The position numbers and the translations under genes are program-made. Shown piece by piece: positions 15,607-24,746 of a stretch of DNA of 64,000 nt; within the stretch, counting starts at the first letter, position 1; each line of letters starts with the position of its first letter. Location: assembly GCF_000829695.1 (NCBI RefSeq), contig NZ_BBNN01000026.1:1-64000 (forward strand). The letters run 5' to 3'. The notes below the pieces were generated by a model. It had not been told where the DNA came from, did not search any database, and saw nothing but the letters and a program-made list of their open reading frames with translations. Source of the DNA: Streptomyces sp. NBRC 110035. GTDB taxonomy: Bacteria > Actinomycetota > Actinomycetes > Streptomycetales > Streptomycetaceae.

Positions 15607-16121
15607 GATGGATCAAAGCACGCCCCGGGTCCGGCCCTTCACTCGAGCAAACCTCCCACCAGGCAACATGCGGTCGTGCCGCGCCCAGGCGTGCAGACAG
15701 GGCGACGGCCCGGTGGCGGCTTCTTCGCAGGGGGCACCGCATCGCCCCCTCCCACCGCTTGCACCCCTCGGGAGAAATCCGGCACACCGGCCCCGAAAGG
15801 CATCAGAAGGCAGCCGGCCCGTGGGCGGCTTCCCGCTGCGGTGACCGGGTTGAGCGTGCGCTGTGCAGATTCGCCGCAGCCGGGATTCCGGGCCGGGAGG
15901 GCGACGGAACGTATGCGGTCGCCTGCGGTGGGTGTCTCCGTCCCGAGGATGGGCGGGGTGCCGTGCCGCGCGTGCCGGCCGGTCGACTTCGTGGCGCAAA
16001 CCGACTGACCGCAAAGGGATTTGAACGCTCCGTCGGGCCCGTGCGTACCAACAGCCATCCAGGCGCCCCGACAGCCGCCGAACGGCGGCACGACTCCGGT
16101 CCCCCCAGGAGGTCGAGAAGT
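15607..16121. other. intergenic region between ABC relic and S1 protease, 515 bases
   Basis: No open frame shows the local codon bias. It presumably holds the truncated end of the exporter relic and the promoter of the protease. I see no repeat, hairpin or promoter consensus worth naming. Confidence 0.4.
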
Positions 16122-17408
16122 TTGAGTCACAAGCGAATTCCGAAGCGCAAGGCCGCGATCGCGGTGGGCGGTGTGGTGGCGCTCGGCGCCGCAGTGATCC
16201 TGCTCCCCAGCGCCAACGCGTCGCAGGACGGAGCGTCGAACGACGCGGCGGCCGCGCCGAGGACCCTCAAGGCGACGGATGCCTCGGACCTCGCCTCACA
16301 GCTCGCCGGGCTCCTCGGCGACGCGTTCGCCGGCTCCTACTACGACGGCGACAGGCAGCGGCTCGTCGTCAACGTCGTACCCGGCGACGACGACAGCGTG
16401 ATCGCGCAGGCGAAGAAGGCGGGCGCGACCGTCCGCGAGGTCGACAACAGCATGGCCGAACTGGCCGCGGGCGAGCGGACGCTGAAGTCCGGGGCCACCA
16501 TCCCCGGTACCTCGTGGGCCGTCGACCCGCGCACCAACAAGATCCTGGTCACCGCCGACTCCACGGTGACCGGCGAGAAGTGGGACAGACTGGAGTCCAC
16601 CGTGCAGGGCCTCGGCTCCGGCATGGCGACCATCAAGAAGTCCGCGGGCACCTTCAGGACCTTCGCCTCGGGCGGCGACGCGATCTTCTCCGGAGGCGCA
16701 CGCTGTTCGCTCGGCTTCAACGTCACCGCGGACGACGGCGCGCCCGCCTTCCTGACCGCCGGTCACTGCGCGGTCGCGGCCGACCAGTGGTCCGACGCGC
16801 AGAACGGACAGCCGATCGCCACCGTCGACCAGGCGGTCTTCCCCGGTGAGGGTGACTTCGCACTCGTCCGGTACGACGACCCGGCCACCGACGCGCCGAG
16901 CGACGTCGACGTGGGCGGCCAGACGCTCCAGATCACCGAGGCCGCCGAGGCCGCCGTCGGCCAGGAGGTGTTCCGGATGGGCAGCACCACCGGGCTCGCC
17001 GACGGCCAGGTCCTCGGACTCGACGCCACGGTGAACTACCCCGAGGGCACGGTCACCGGTCTCATCCAGACCGACGTCTGTGCCGAGCCCGGCGACAGCG
17101 GCGGCTCGATGTTCACCCAGGACGGCCTCGCGATCGGCCTCACCTCGGGCGGCAGCGGCGACTGCACGGTCGGCGGCGAGACCTTCTTCCAGCCGGTCAC
17201 CACCGCCCTGGCGGCGGTCGGCGCGACGCTCGGCGACGGCGGCGCCGCAGCCGGCGACCAGGCAGCCGGCGACCAGGCAGGCGGCGAAGAGGTCGGCGGC
17301 GAGGGCGACCAGGCCGGCGAGGTCGGCGGCGAGCAAGCGGGCCAGGACGACGGAGCCGGTTACGGCGCCGGCCAGGGCGCCGAGGACGGCCTGGCCGAGA
17401 CCCACTGA
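16122..17408 (+). CDS. secreted S1-family serine protease (streptogrisin/alpha-lytic type)
   Basis: 428 residues. Signal peptide (about 1-30), an alpha-lytic-type pro-region (about 45-185, 'YYDGDRQRLVVNV', 'GTSWAVDPRTNKILVTAD') and a chymotrypsin-fold protease beginning near 'AIFSGGARCSLGFNV'. The triad is visible: His in 'LTAGHC', Asp in 'GDFALVRY', Ser in 'EPGDSGGSMF'. A roughly 65-residue C-terminal tail of Gly/Ala/Asp/Gln/Glu repeats (GDQAAGDQAGG...) is not part of the fold. The TTG at 16122 is chosen because AGGAGG lies 9 bases upstream and a basic signal peptide begins there. The prodomain acts as a folding chaperone and inhibitor. A second S1 protease is at 41404-42768 and an SSI inhibitor at 14285. 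Confidence 0.93.
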   Translation: MSHKRIPKRKAAIAVGGVVALGAAVILLPSANASQDGASNDAAAAPRTLKATDASDLASQLAGLLGDAFAGSYYDGDRQRLVVNVVPGDDDSVIAQAKKAGATVREVDNSMAELAAGERTLKSGATIPGTSWAVDPRTNKILVTADSTVTGEKWDRLESTVQGLGSGMATIKKSAGTFRTFASGGDAIFSGGARCSLGFNVTADDGAPAFLTAGHCAVAADQWSDAQNGQPIATVDQAVFPGEGDFALVRYDDPATDAPSDVDVGGQTLQITEAAEAAVGQEVFRMGSTTGLADGQVLGLDATVNYPEGTVTGLIQTDVCAEPGDSGGSMFTQDGLAIGLTSGGSGDCTVGGETFFQPVTTALAAVGATLGDGGAAAGDQAAGDQAGGEEVGGEGDQAGEVGGEQAGQDDGAGYGAGQGAEDGLAETH

Positions 17409-17600
17409 CCGTCGCCCGCCGAACCGTCACCGGGCCCCCGGCCCGCCGACACACCGGCAGCGGGGATCAGCACGCGTCCTGCCCGCTCGTGGGCCGGGGC
17501 CTGCCCGGCCCGCGAGCCGCGCCCCGGCTGTGTGCTGTCCGCTCTTGTCCCGGCTCCGCCGGAGGGGCGGGAGAATGCCGCAGGGGCTGCGTAGATGTCG

Positions 17601-17606
17601 TATAAG
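17601..17606 (+). promoter_or_regulatory. -10-like TATAAG for leaderless transcript
   Basis: TATAAG lies 7 bases before ATG 17614, the spacing expected when transcription starts at the A of the start codon. No Shine-Dalgarno precedes that ATG, and no good -35 is visible. Confidence 0.4.
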
Positions 17607-17613
17607 CGCTGTA

Positions 17614-20067
17614 ATGGCCAACGTGGTCGGTGAGGGCGCTGCGGGACGCAGCACGAGAACGTTGCGTGCGGAAGGCGCCCTCGCGACGATCGCTGCCGAG
17701 CCGGAGTCGCCGGACCGGGTGCGCCGGGTCCTGGAGCAGGCCCTGGTCTTCGCCGGCGCCGCCTTCGTCGCCGTGTACACGCCCAGCGGAGACGGCGAGC
17801 AACTGCGCCTGGTGGAGTCGGCCGGGATCCCGCGGGCCCTGTGCGGGGTGCGGGACAGCTATTCCGCCGCCGGGCACTCCCCGGCCGCCGACGCGGTACG
17901 CGGGCGGCGGCCGGTGTGGCTCGGCCCCGAGGAACTCGCCGCCCAGGCCCAGGCACGGCGCGTCCCGGCCCGTGACTTCTCCCTCGCCGCGCTGCCCGTG
18001 CGCCACGACTCCGGTGGCTGTCTGCTCGCCGTCAGCGAGCGCCCCGGCGGCTTCGACACCGACGACCGCGTCTGCCTCGGACTCGTCACCGACGCGGTCG
18101 CCCTTCCCGGGCGGCAGCCGGCGCCCGACGGCGGCGGGGACCCCGCACCGGATGCCTTCGTCCTCGCCATGGACACCGGACGGGTCCGGGTGGGCAACGA
18201 CATCCTGGACCTCTTCGGCCTCGGTCCGGACGACTTCGACGGACGCGTCGAGACCCTCGTGGGCCGGACCGTTCCGGAGGACCTGCCCTCCGTGATGTCG
18301 GTCGTCGAGTCCGACCACATGACCATCGGCGAGCGCGAACTGGAGTTCCGGGTCGTACAGCCCGCCGGCCCGCCGAAGTGGCTCAGACTGCGCGGCCGAC
18401 TGCTGCCGGGCGGTGAGGGCCGTCCGGCCCGCCTGGTGGGCTCCGTCGCCGACGCCTCCACCCTGCGTGCCGACGTCACCGACGTGGCCCGGGTACAGCG
18501 CCTGGCCACCGCACTCACCACCGCGGTGACGGTCCGCGATGTGGGCAAGGCCGTGGTCGCGGCCCTGCGCGGGCCACTGAGGGCCGACCGGATCGCGGTT
18601 GCCGAACTGGAGAGCGACCGGCTCGTCGTCACCGTCCTCGACCCGCCGGAACCGGACGCCTGGCCGGACCTGTGGCGCGCCGAGTGGCGTACCGAATGGC
18701 CCGAGGCGCCCGTGCGCACCATGCCCACGCTCGCTGCCGTCCTGCGCGAGGGCCGGGCCCGGATATGGCCCGCGGGCAGCGCTCTGGAGACCTCCCTCGC
18801 CGAGGTCGGACCGGGTGGTCTCGCCATGCTGCCGCTGTCCGCCGGCAACCGGACGGCCGGTGCCTGCCTCATCGGCTGGGACACCCCGCACGACTTCGGC
18901 GCGGATGAGCGCGCCCTGCTCACCGCCGCCGCCGGTCTCGCCGGACAGGCCCTCATGCGGGCCCGCGCCTTCGACGCCGAGCACGAACTGGTCGGCATGC
19001 TCCAGCGCCAGCTGCTGCCGCGCCGCCTGCCCCGGCTGCCCGGTGCGGTCGCCGTCGCCCGCTACCTGCCCAGCACCGCCGGCCTCGAGCTCGGCGGCGA
19101 CTGGTACGACGTGATCCCGCTGCCCGACAACCACGTCGCCCTGGTCATCGGCGACGTCCAGGGCCACAGCGCCGGCGCCGCCACCCTCATGGGACAGATG
19201 CGCACCGCGCTGCGCGCCTACGCCGTCGAGGGGCACACGCCCGACGTGGTGGTCTCGCACACCAACCGGCTGCTCGTGGACATGGAGAGCGACCTCTTCG
19301 CGACCTGCTGCTACGTCGACGTCGACCTGGAGCAGGGCTCCGCCTGGTGTGTACGCGCCGGGCATCTGCCGCCGGTGCTGCGTCACCCGGACGGCAGCAC
19401 CGAGATCGTGGAGGTGGAGGGCGGTCCGCCGCTCGGCGTCACGGCCCAGGCCGACTTCCCGATGAGCCCGCTGAGGCTGGGGCCCGGCACGGTGGTCGCC
19501 CTCACCACGGACGGCCTGGTCGAGACCGTCGAGGCCGACATCGACGAGGGCATGGACCACCTCGCGCGCCGGCTGGCGGCCGCCGACCCGGCCGACCTGG
19601 GAGTGGTCGCCGACGGCCTGCTGGGCAAGGCCCCGCGCAGCGACGACGTCGCCCTGCTCCTGATGCGCTACGAGGGCATGACCCTGCGGCCGCTGCGGGA
19701 GACCTGGACGGTGTGGCGGGTGCCGCAGGCCGTCGGTCACGCCCGCCGCTTCACCCGGCGCACCCTGCGTTCCTGGGACGCCACCGAGGACCTCGACGCC
19801 GCCCTGCTCGTCGTCTCCGAGCTGGTCACCAACGCGCTCGTGCACACCGAGGGGCAGGTCCGTCTCGACCTCACCCTCGTCGGCGACCGGCTGCGCCTCG
19901 CGGTCGCCGACGCCTCGCCCCGCAGTCCCGCCAAGCCGAGCAGCATCGGCTGGGAGGCCACCGGCGGCCGAGGCATCCTGCTCGTCGAGGCCCTGTCGGC
20001 GGCCTGGGGAACCCTGCCGGTCAGCGGCGGCAAACAGGTGTGGGCGGAACTCGGCGCGCACCGGTGA
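17614..20067 (+). CDS. GAF-PAS-GAF-SpoIIE phosphatase with HATPase domain
   Basis: 817 residues: GAF-like (about 20-165), PAS-like (about 180-285, 'FVLAMDTGRVRVGNDILDLFG'), second GAF (about 300-460), SpoIIE/PP2C (about 465-690) and an anti-sigma-type ATPase (about 705-815). PP2C marks are 'MLQRQLLPRRLPRLPG', 'LGGDWYDVIPL', 'IGDVQGHSAGAA' and 'ALTTDGLVET'. ATPase marks are 'SELVTNALVH' and 'TGGRGILLVEAL'. It is the second protein of this class in the window and likely acts on a partner-switching sigma regulator. Start choice: ATG 17614. An upstream ATG at 17575 has GGAGG, but the 13 codons between use AGA, ATA, GTA and CGT, unlike the gene. It stands alone. Confidence 0.85.
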   Translation: MANVVGEGAAGRSTRTLRAEGALATIAAEPESPDRVRRVLEQALVFAGAAFVAVYTPSGDGEQLRLVESAGIPRALCGVRDSYSAAGHSPAADAVRGRRPVWLGPEELAAQAQARRVPARDFSLAALPVRHDSGGCLLAVSERPGGFDTDDRVCLGLVTDAVALPGRQPAPDGGGDPAPDAFVLAMDTGRVRVGNDILDLFGLGPDDFDGRVETLVGRTVPEDLPSVMSVVESDHMTIGERELEFRVVQPAGPPKWLRLRGRLLPGGEGRPARLVGSVADASTLRADVTDVARVQRLATALTTAVTVRDVGKAVVAALRGPLRADRIAVAELESDRLVVTVLDPPEPDAWPDLWRAEWRTEWPEAPVRTMPTLAAVLREGRARIWPAGSALETSLAEVGPGGLAMLPLSAGNRTAGACLIGWDTPHDFGADERALLTAAAGLAGQALMRARAFDAEHELVGMLQRQLLPRRLPRLPGAVAVARYLPSTAGLELGGDWYDVIPLPDNHVALVIGDVQGHSAGAATLMGQMRTALRAYAVEGHTPDVVVSHTNRLLVDMESDLFATCCYVDVDLEQGSAWCVRAGHLPPVLRHPDGSTEIVEVEGGPPLGVTAQADFPMSPLRLGPGTVVALTTDGLVETVEADIDEGMDHLARRLAAADPADLGVVADGLLGKAPRSDDVALLLMRYEGMTLRPLRETWTVWRVPQAVGHARRFTRRTLRSWDATEDLDAALLVVSELVTNALVHTEGQVRLDLTLVGDRLRLAVADASPRSPAKPSSIGWEATGGRGILLVEALSAAWGTLPVSGGKQVWAELGAHR

Positions 20068-20417
20068 GCGGGCGTCGTCCCGGGCGTCGACAACACTCCC
20101 GGCACCGGTGTCATCCCTTCGGGTGACAGGCCGCCGGGCCGCGATCCCGTCCCACGCCGGCCGTCACCGGCCCGGTACACCTCCGCACCCGACCTGCCCG
20201 AACCGCACCCCGGGAACCCCCCGCCCGTGTAAGGGCGTTGACGGACCGCGCCGGGACGGGCCGACACGCCCGACAGGGGATCGGGCGTCCCCCTTGCGCG
20301 CGCATCAGCGGTCATGGGCCGGAAACACGGCAACTGGACGGGTCTTGCCGGGGATTTCGCCATGAAGCATTAAAACAAGTGATATTCCGTGCGCCGTGCA
20401 CCACTATGGTGAGGCAG
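20068..20417. other. intergenic region before rmlA, 350 bases
   Basis: It contains a weak terminator-like hairpin at 20109-20128 and, close to rmlA, an A+T-rich patch (20365-20385). TATGGT at 20405-20410 sits 7 bases before the rmlA ATG and could be a -10. No gene seen. Confidence 0.4.
20109..20128 (+). terminator. weak hairpin after phosphatase gene
   Basis: TGTCA(T)CCC-TTC-GGGTGACA with one bulged T, 41 bases after the phosphatase stop. Confidence 0.4.
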
Positions 20418-21485
20418 ATGAAGGCTCTCGTGCTGTCCGGCGGTGCCGGCACCCGGCTGAGGCCGATCACCCACACCTCGGCGAAGCAGTTGGTCCCCGT
20501 GGCCAACAAGCCCGTGCTCTTCTACGGGCTGGAATCGATCGCGGACGCCGGCATCACCGACGTCGGAATGATCGTCGGCGACACGGCCGAGGAGATCGAG
20601 GACGCGGTGGGAGACGGATCGAAGTTCGGCCTGCGCATCACCTACATCCCCCAGGAACGCCCTCTGGGGCTGGCCCACGCGGTGCTGATCGCCCGCGACT
20701 GGCTCGGCGACGACGACTTCGTGATGTACCTCGGCGACAACTTCATCGTCGGCGGCATCAGCGGACTCGTCGACGAGTTCCGCCGGCACCGGCCCGACGC
20801 CCAGATCCTGCTCACCCAGGTCGCCGACCCCCGCTCCTTCGGCGTCGCCGAACTCGACGCGGACGGACAGGTGATCGGCCTCGAGGAGAAACCCGAGCGT
20901 CCCAAGAGCGACCTCGCCCTCGTCGGCGTCTACCTCTTCACCCCCGCCATCCACGACGCGGTGCGCGCGGTCAAGCCCTCCTGGCGCGGCGAACTCGAGA
21001 TCACCCACGCCATCCAGCACCTGATCGACTCCCGCGCCGAGGTGCGCTGCACGGTCGTCCACGGCTACTGGAAGGACACGGGCAACGTCGTCGACATGCT
21101 GGAGGTCAACCGGTCCGTCCTCGAAGGCGTCGAGCGCCGGATCGACGGCGAAGTGGACGACGCCTCCGAGACCATCGGCCGGGTGGTCGTGGAGGAAGGG
21201 GCCCGGATCACCAACTCGCGCGTCGTCGGCCCCGCCGTCATCGCCTCCGGCACGGTCGTCAGCGACTCCTACGTCGGGCCCTTCACCTCCGTCGCGGAGA
21301 ACTGCCGGATCACCGACAGCGAACTCGAATTCTCCATCGTGCTGCGGGACTCCTCGATCGACGGCGTCCGCCGCATCGAGTCCTCACTGATCGGCCGCCA
21401 TGTCGAGGTGACCCCGGCCCCCAGCGTTCCCAGCGCCCACCGATTCGTCCTCGGAGACCACAGCAAGGTGCAGATCCACTCATGA
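20418..21485 (+). CDS. rmlA: glucose-1-phosphate thymidylyltransferase, long form
   Basis: 355 residues. Makes dTDP-glucose from dTTP and glucose-1-phosphate, the first step of dTDP-rhamnose synthesis. The nucleotidyltransferase signature 'GGAGTRLRPITHTSAKQLV' is followed by 'PVANKPVLFYGLE', 'YLGDNFIVGG', 'FGVAELD' and 'EEKPERPKSDLALVGVYLF'. The C-terminal third (about 255-350) shows left-handed beta-helix repeats (ITNSRVVGPAVIASGT...). That defines the long RmlA form related to StrD, common in deoxysugar pathways, rather than the 290-residue tetrameric form. The start at ATG 20418 has GAGG close upstream. Its stop overlaps the next ATG by 4 bases (ATGA), so it is translationally coupled to rmlB. 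Confidence 0.95.
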   Translation: MKALVLSGGAGTRLRPITHTSAKQLVPVANKPVLFYGLESIADAGITDVGMIVGDTAEEIEDAVGDGSKFGLRITYIPQERPLGLAHAVLIARDWLGDDDFVMYLGDNFIVGGISGLVDEFRRHRPDAQILLTQVADPRSFGVAELDADGQVIGLEEKPERPKSDLALVGVYLFTPAIHDAVRAVKPSWRGELEITHAIQHLIDSRAEVRCTVVHGYWKDTGNVVDMLEVNRSVLEGVERRIDGEVDDASETIGRVVVEEGARITNSRVVGPAVIASGTVVSDSYVGPFTSVAENCRITDSELEFSIVLRDSSIDGVRRIESSLIGRHVEVTPAPSVPSAHRFVLGDHSKVQIHS

Positions 21486-22471
21486 ACCTTCTCGTCACCG
21501 GAGCCGCCGGCTTCATCGGCTCCCGTTACGTCCGCAGGCTGCTCGCCGCCGACGCGCCCGACGCCGCCGATGCGCCGAGGATCACCGTGCTGGACGCGCT
21601 CACCTACGCCGGCACCCTCGACAACCTCCCACTCGAGCACCCCCGACTCGATTTCGTCCGCGGAGACATCCGCGACGCCGACCTCGTCGGCAAACTCACC
21701 GCCGAGGCGGACCAGGTGGTCCACTTCGCCGCCGAGTCGCACGTCGACCGCTCCATCCTCACCGCCTCCGACTTCGTCCTCACCAATGTGCTCGGCACCC
21801 AGATCCTCCTCGACGCAGCCCTGCGCCACGACGTGAACACCTTCGTGCACGTCTCCACCGACGAGGTGTACGGGTCGATCGCGTCGGGCTCGGCGACCGA
21901 GACGTACCCGCTCGAACCCAGCTCCCCGTACTCCGCCTCCAAGGCCTCCTCCGACCTGCTCGCCCTCGCCTGCCACCGCACCCACGGCCTGGACGTCCGC
22001 GTCACCCGCTGCTCCAACAACTACGGCCCGCACCAGTTCCCCGAGAAGGTCATTCCGCTCTTCGTCACCAGCCTCCTCGACGGCGCGAAGGTCCCGCTCT
22101 ACGGCGACGGCCTCAACGTCCGTGACTGGCTGTACGTCGACGACCACTGCGCGGGCATCGACCTCGTGCGGACCAGGGGCCGGGCCGGCGAGGTCTACAA
22201 CATCGGCGGCGGCACCGAACTCACCAACAAGGACCTCACCGGCCTCCTCCTCGAAGCCTGCGGCGCCGGCTGGGACCGGGTCGAGCACGTCGAGGACCGC
22301 AAGGGCCACGACCTGCGCTACTCCGTCGACTGGACCAAGGCCCGCGACGAACTCGGCTACCACCCCCGCCACGACTTCACCGCCGGCCTCGCCGAGACCG
22401 TCGCGTGGTACCGGGACCACCGCACCTGGTGGGAGCCGCTCAAGCAGTGCGTCACCGGAGGAAAGGCATGA
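21482..22471 (+). CDS. rmlB: dTDP-glucose 4,6-dehydratase
   Basis: 329 residues of the extended SDR family. Converts dTDP-glucose to dTDP-4-keto-6-deoxyglucose with enzyme-bound NAD. NAD motif 'TGAAGFIGSRYVRRLL'; 'FAAESHVDRSI'; catalytic 'VSTDEVYGS' (Thr-Asp-Glu trio); Tyr-Lys pair in 'SPYSASKASSD'; sugar-nucleotide site 'NNYGPHQFPEKVIPLF' and 'RDWLYVDDHC'. It begins with ATGA overlap on rmlA and ends with ATGA overlap into rmlD, so rmlA-rmlB-rmlD are co-translated. Confidence 0.97.
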   Translation: MNLLVTGAAGFIGSRYVRRLLAADAPDAADAPRITVLDALTYAGTLDNLPLEHPRLDFVRGDIRDADLVGKLTAEADQVVHFAAESHVDRSILTASDFVLTNVLGTQILLDAALRHDVNTFVHVSTDEVYGSIASGSATETYPLEPSSPYSASKASSDLLALACHRTHGLDVRVTRCSNNYGPHQFPEKVIPLFVTSLLDGAKVPLYGDGLNVRDWLYVDDHCAGIDLVRTRGRAGEVYNIGGGTELTNKDLTGLLLEACGAGWDRVEHVEDRKGHDLRYSVDWTKARDELGYHPRHDFTAGLAETVAWYRDHRTWWEPLKQCVTGGKA

Positions 22472-23355
22472 GATGGCTGGTCACCGGCGCGGGCGGGATG
22501 CTCGGCCGGGACACGGTCGACGAACTGGCCCGGCGCGGTGAACAGGTGACCGGCCTCGACCGGGCCGCCCTCGACATCACCCGGGCCGAGGCGCTCGAGC
22601 ACGCCCTGTCCGAGCACCGCCCCGGCATCGTGGTCAACTGCGCCGCGTACACCGCCGTCGACGACGCCGAGACCGACGAGGAACAAGCCACCCGGGTCAA
22701 CGGCGACGGACCCCGCCTGCTCGCCCGTGCCTGCGCCGCGCACGGCGCCCGGCTGATCCACGTCTCCACCGACTACGTCTTCTCCGGCGAGGCCCGCACC
22801 ACCCCCTGTCCCGAGGACCACCCGACCGCCCCGCGCACCGCCTACGGCCGCTCCAAGCTGGCCGGAGAACGGGCCGTGCTGGAGGAGCTGCCCGGCGCGA
22901 GCGCCGTCGTGCGCACCGCCTGGCTGTACGGGGTCCACGGCACCAGCTTCGTGCGGACGATGATCGGTCTCGAGGCCCGCCGCCCCACCGTCGACGTCGT
23001 CGACGACCAGCGCGGGCAACCCACCTGGAGCGCGGACGTCGCCGCACGCATGGCCGACCTCGGCCCCCGCCTCGGCGACGACGTGCACGGCGTCCTGCAC
23101 GCCACCAATTCCGGCGAGACCACCTGGTACGGCCTGGCCCGGGAGGTGTTCCAGCTGGTCGGGGCCGACCCCGACCGGGTACGGCCCACCACCTCGGCGG
23201 CCTTCCCCCGGCCCGCACCGCGCCCCGCGTACAGCGTCCTCGCGCACGACCGCTGGCAGGACATCGGCCTGCCGGTACCGCGTGACTGGCGCGTCGCCCT
23301 GCACGAAGCACTGCCCCGGATCCGCAAGGAGAGTCCCCTTCGTGAAACGCCATGA
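22468..23355 (+). CDS. rmlD: dTDP-4-dehydrorhamnose reductase
   Basis: 295 residues. Catalyses the last step, NAD(P)H reduction of dTDP-4-keto-L-rhamnose to dTDP-L-rhamnose. Rossmann motif 'VTGAGGMLGRD', 'VVNCAAYTAVDDAE', 'HVSTDYVFSGE', catalytic 'YGRSKLAGER', 'RTAWLYGVHGTSF' and 'DDQRGQPTWSADVA'. The product depends on RmlC, encoded on the opposite strand at 24135-24743. The 3' end overlaps the methyltransferase gene by 14 bases. Confidence 0.96.
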   Translation: MRWLVTGAGGMLGRDTVDELARRGEQVTGLDRAALDITRAEALEHALSEHRPGIVVNCAAYTAVDDAETDEEQATRVNGDGPRLLARACAAHGARLIHVSTDYVFSGEARTTPCPEDHPTAPRTAYGRSKLAGERAVLEELPGASAVVRTAWLYGVHGTSFVRTMIGLEARRPTVDVVDDQRGQPTWSADVAARMADLGPRLGDDVHGVLHATNSGETTWYGLAREVFQLVGADPDRVRPTTSAAFPRPAPRPAYSVLAHDRWQDIGLPVPRDWRVALHEALPRIRKESPLRETP

Positions 23356-24145
23356 GTTCCTGCGCGCACTGCACAAGGTCAGCGCCAACCGCAACTACCT
23401 GGAGATCGGTGTCAACGACGGCCGCAGCCTGCGCCTGTCACGCGTCCCCAGCATCGCGGTCGACCCCGCCTTCAAGGTCGTCTCGGAACTGAAGTGCGAC
23501 GTCCACCTGGTCAAGGCCACCAGCGACGACTTCTTCGTCCGTGACAACCCGCTGGCCCACCTCAAGGGCGGCCGGCACCCGCTGCGCAACCTCCGCCGGG
23601 GCCGCAGTCCCGTCGGGCACTGGCGGCGCACCACACTCGACCTGTCCTTCATCGACGGCATGCACCTGTTCGAGTACGCCCTGCGCGACCTCATGAACGT
23701 CGAGAAGCACTCCGACTGGGCCAGCGTGATCGTCCTCGACGACATGCTGCCGCGCAGCGTCGACGAGGCGGCCCGGGACCGCCACACCACGGCCTGGACC
23801 GGCGACGTCTACAAGATCACCGAGGTACTGGCGCGCCACCGCCCCGACCTGGTGACGATTCTCGTCGACACCCAGCCCACCGGCCAGCTCGTGATCTTCG
23901 GCGCCGACCCGGACAACACCGTGCTGCACGACAAGTACGACGAAATCATGGCCGAGTACAAGGTTCCCGACCCGCAGAAGGTGCCCGAGACGATCCTGGA
24001 GCGGGCCGGCGCGGTGCCGCCCGAGGCACTGATCGAGGCCGGCTTCTGGCGCCCGCTCGCCCAGGCCCGCAACCGCGGCCTGCCGCGGCGCCTGGGCTGG
24101 GAGCCCCTGCGCCGCGCGCTCGACCAGGTCGGCGTCAGCCGCTGA
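23342..24145 (+). CDS. class I SAM-dependent methyltransferase-like protein
   Basis: 267 residues. N-terminal motif 'NRNYLEIGVNDGRSL' matches the glycine-rich SAM-binding loop of class I (Methyltransf_24-type) enzymes. 'TTLDLSFIDGMHLFEYALRD' fits motifs IV-V, with Asp and His that often coordinate metal or substrate, and 'SVIVLDDMLPRS' continues the domain. The GTG at 23342 has AAGGAG 11 bases upstream and lies inside rmlD, so the gene belongs to the rml operon. It may methylate a rhamnose-containing glycan or another surface sugar. Its 3' end overlaps that of rmlC by 11 bases on the opposite strand. Confidence 0.8.
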   Translation: MKRHEFLRALHKVSANRNYLEIGVNDGRSLRLSRVPSIAVDPAFKVVSELKCDVHLVKATSDDFFVRDNPLAHLKGGRHPLRNLRRGRSPVGHWRRTTLDLSFIDGMHLFEYALRDLMNVEKHSDWASVIVLDDMLPRSVDEAARDRHTTAWTGDVYKITEVLARHRPDLVTILVDTQPTGQLVIFGADPDNTVLHDKYDEIMAEYKVPDPQKVPETILERAGAVPPEALIEAGFWRPLAQARNRGLPRRLGWEPLRRALDQVGVSR

Positions 24146-24743
24146 GCCCCCTGCCGCGCAGTTCCTTCGAGCGTGCGCGGCAGGCCTCGTACGACGGCAG
24201 CAGGCCGAGGCGCTCCGCCTCGGCCAGCGTCGGCGCCTGCTCGTCCTTCGGCGACAGCACCGGGTCGATGCCCTGCGGCCACTCGATGCCCAGGGCCGGG
24301 TCGAGCGGGTGCACCCCGTGCTCGCGGCCCGGCGCGTAACCCGTCGAGCACAGGTACACCACCGTCGCGTCGTCGGTGAGCGCCATGAAGGCGTGCCCCA
24401 GCCCTTCGGCGAGGAACACCGCGTGCCGGCTGTCGTCGTCCAGCCGGACGGCCTCCCAGCTCCCGTACGCCGGTGACCCCAGCCGCAGGTCCACCACCAC
24501 GTCGAGCACCGCGCCGCGCACACAGGTCACATACTTGGCCTGGCCGGGCGGCACGTCCGCGAAGTGCACCCCGCGCAGCACCCCACGGCGCGACACCGAG
24601 CAGTTGGCCTGCGCGATCGACAGGTCGTAGCCCGTGGCCCCACGGAACTCCTCACCGCGGAACCACTCGTGGAAACTGCCCCGGTCGTCCGGGAACACCT
24701 TGGGCTCCAATACCCAGGCACCCTCCAGATCCAGTGCGCGCAC
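24135..24743 (-). CDS. rmlC: dTDP-4-dehydrorhamnose 3,5-epimerase
   Basis: 202-residue cupin enzyme, converting dTDP-4-keto-6-deoxyglucose to dTDP-4-keto-L-rhamnose. Visible: 'PKVFPDDRGSFHEWFRGEEF', 'QANCSVSRRGVLRGVHFAD' (catalytic His), 'GQAKYVTCVRGAVLDVVVD', 'LAEGLGHAFMAL' and 'YLCSTGYAPGREHGVHPLDP'. It begins at GTG 24743, 3 bases after the stop of the glycosyltransferase, so the two form a minus-strand operon converging on rmlABD. Together the two operons supply all four enzymes of dTDP-L-rhamnose synthesis. Confidence 0.96.
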   Translation of the reverse strand: MRALDLEGAWVLEPKVFPDDRGSFHEWFRGEEFRGATGYDLSIAQANCSVSRRGVLRGVHFADVPPGQAKYVTCVRGAVLDVVVDLRLGSPAYGSWEAVRLDDDSRHAVFLAEGLGHAFMALTDDATVVYLCSTGYAPGREHGVHPLDPALGIEWPQGIDPVLSPKDEQAPTLAEAERLGLLPSYEACRARSKELRGRGLSG

Positions 24744-24746
24744 CGG

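Noticed and set aside
17575..17613. Upstream ATG of the phosphatase with a GGAGG site
   Set aside because: The 13 codons it would add include AGA, ATA and GTA, unlike this gene, and overlap a -10-like box.
17467..20061. 864-codon open frame antisense to the SpoIIE phosphatase
   Set aside because: Mirror of a gene with clear domains on the + strand; product is low-complexity Gly/Arg/Val without motifs.
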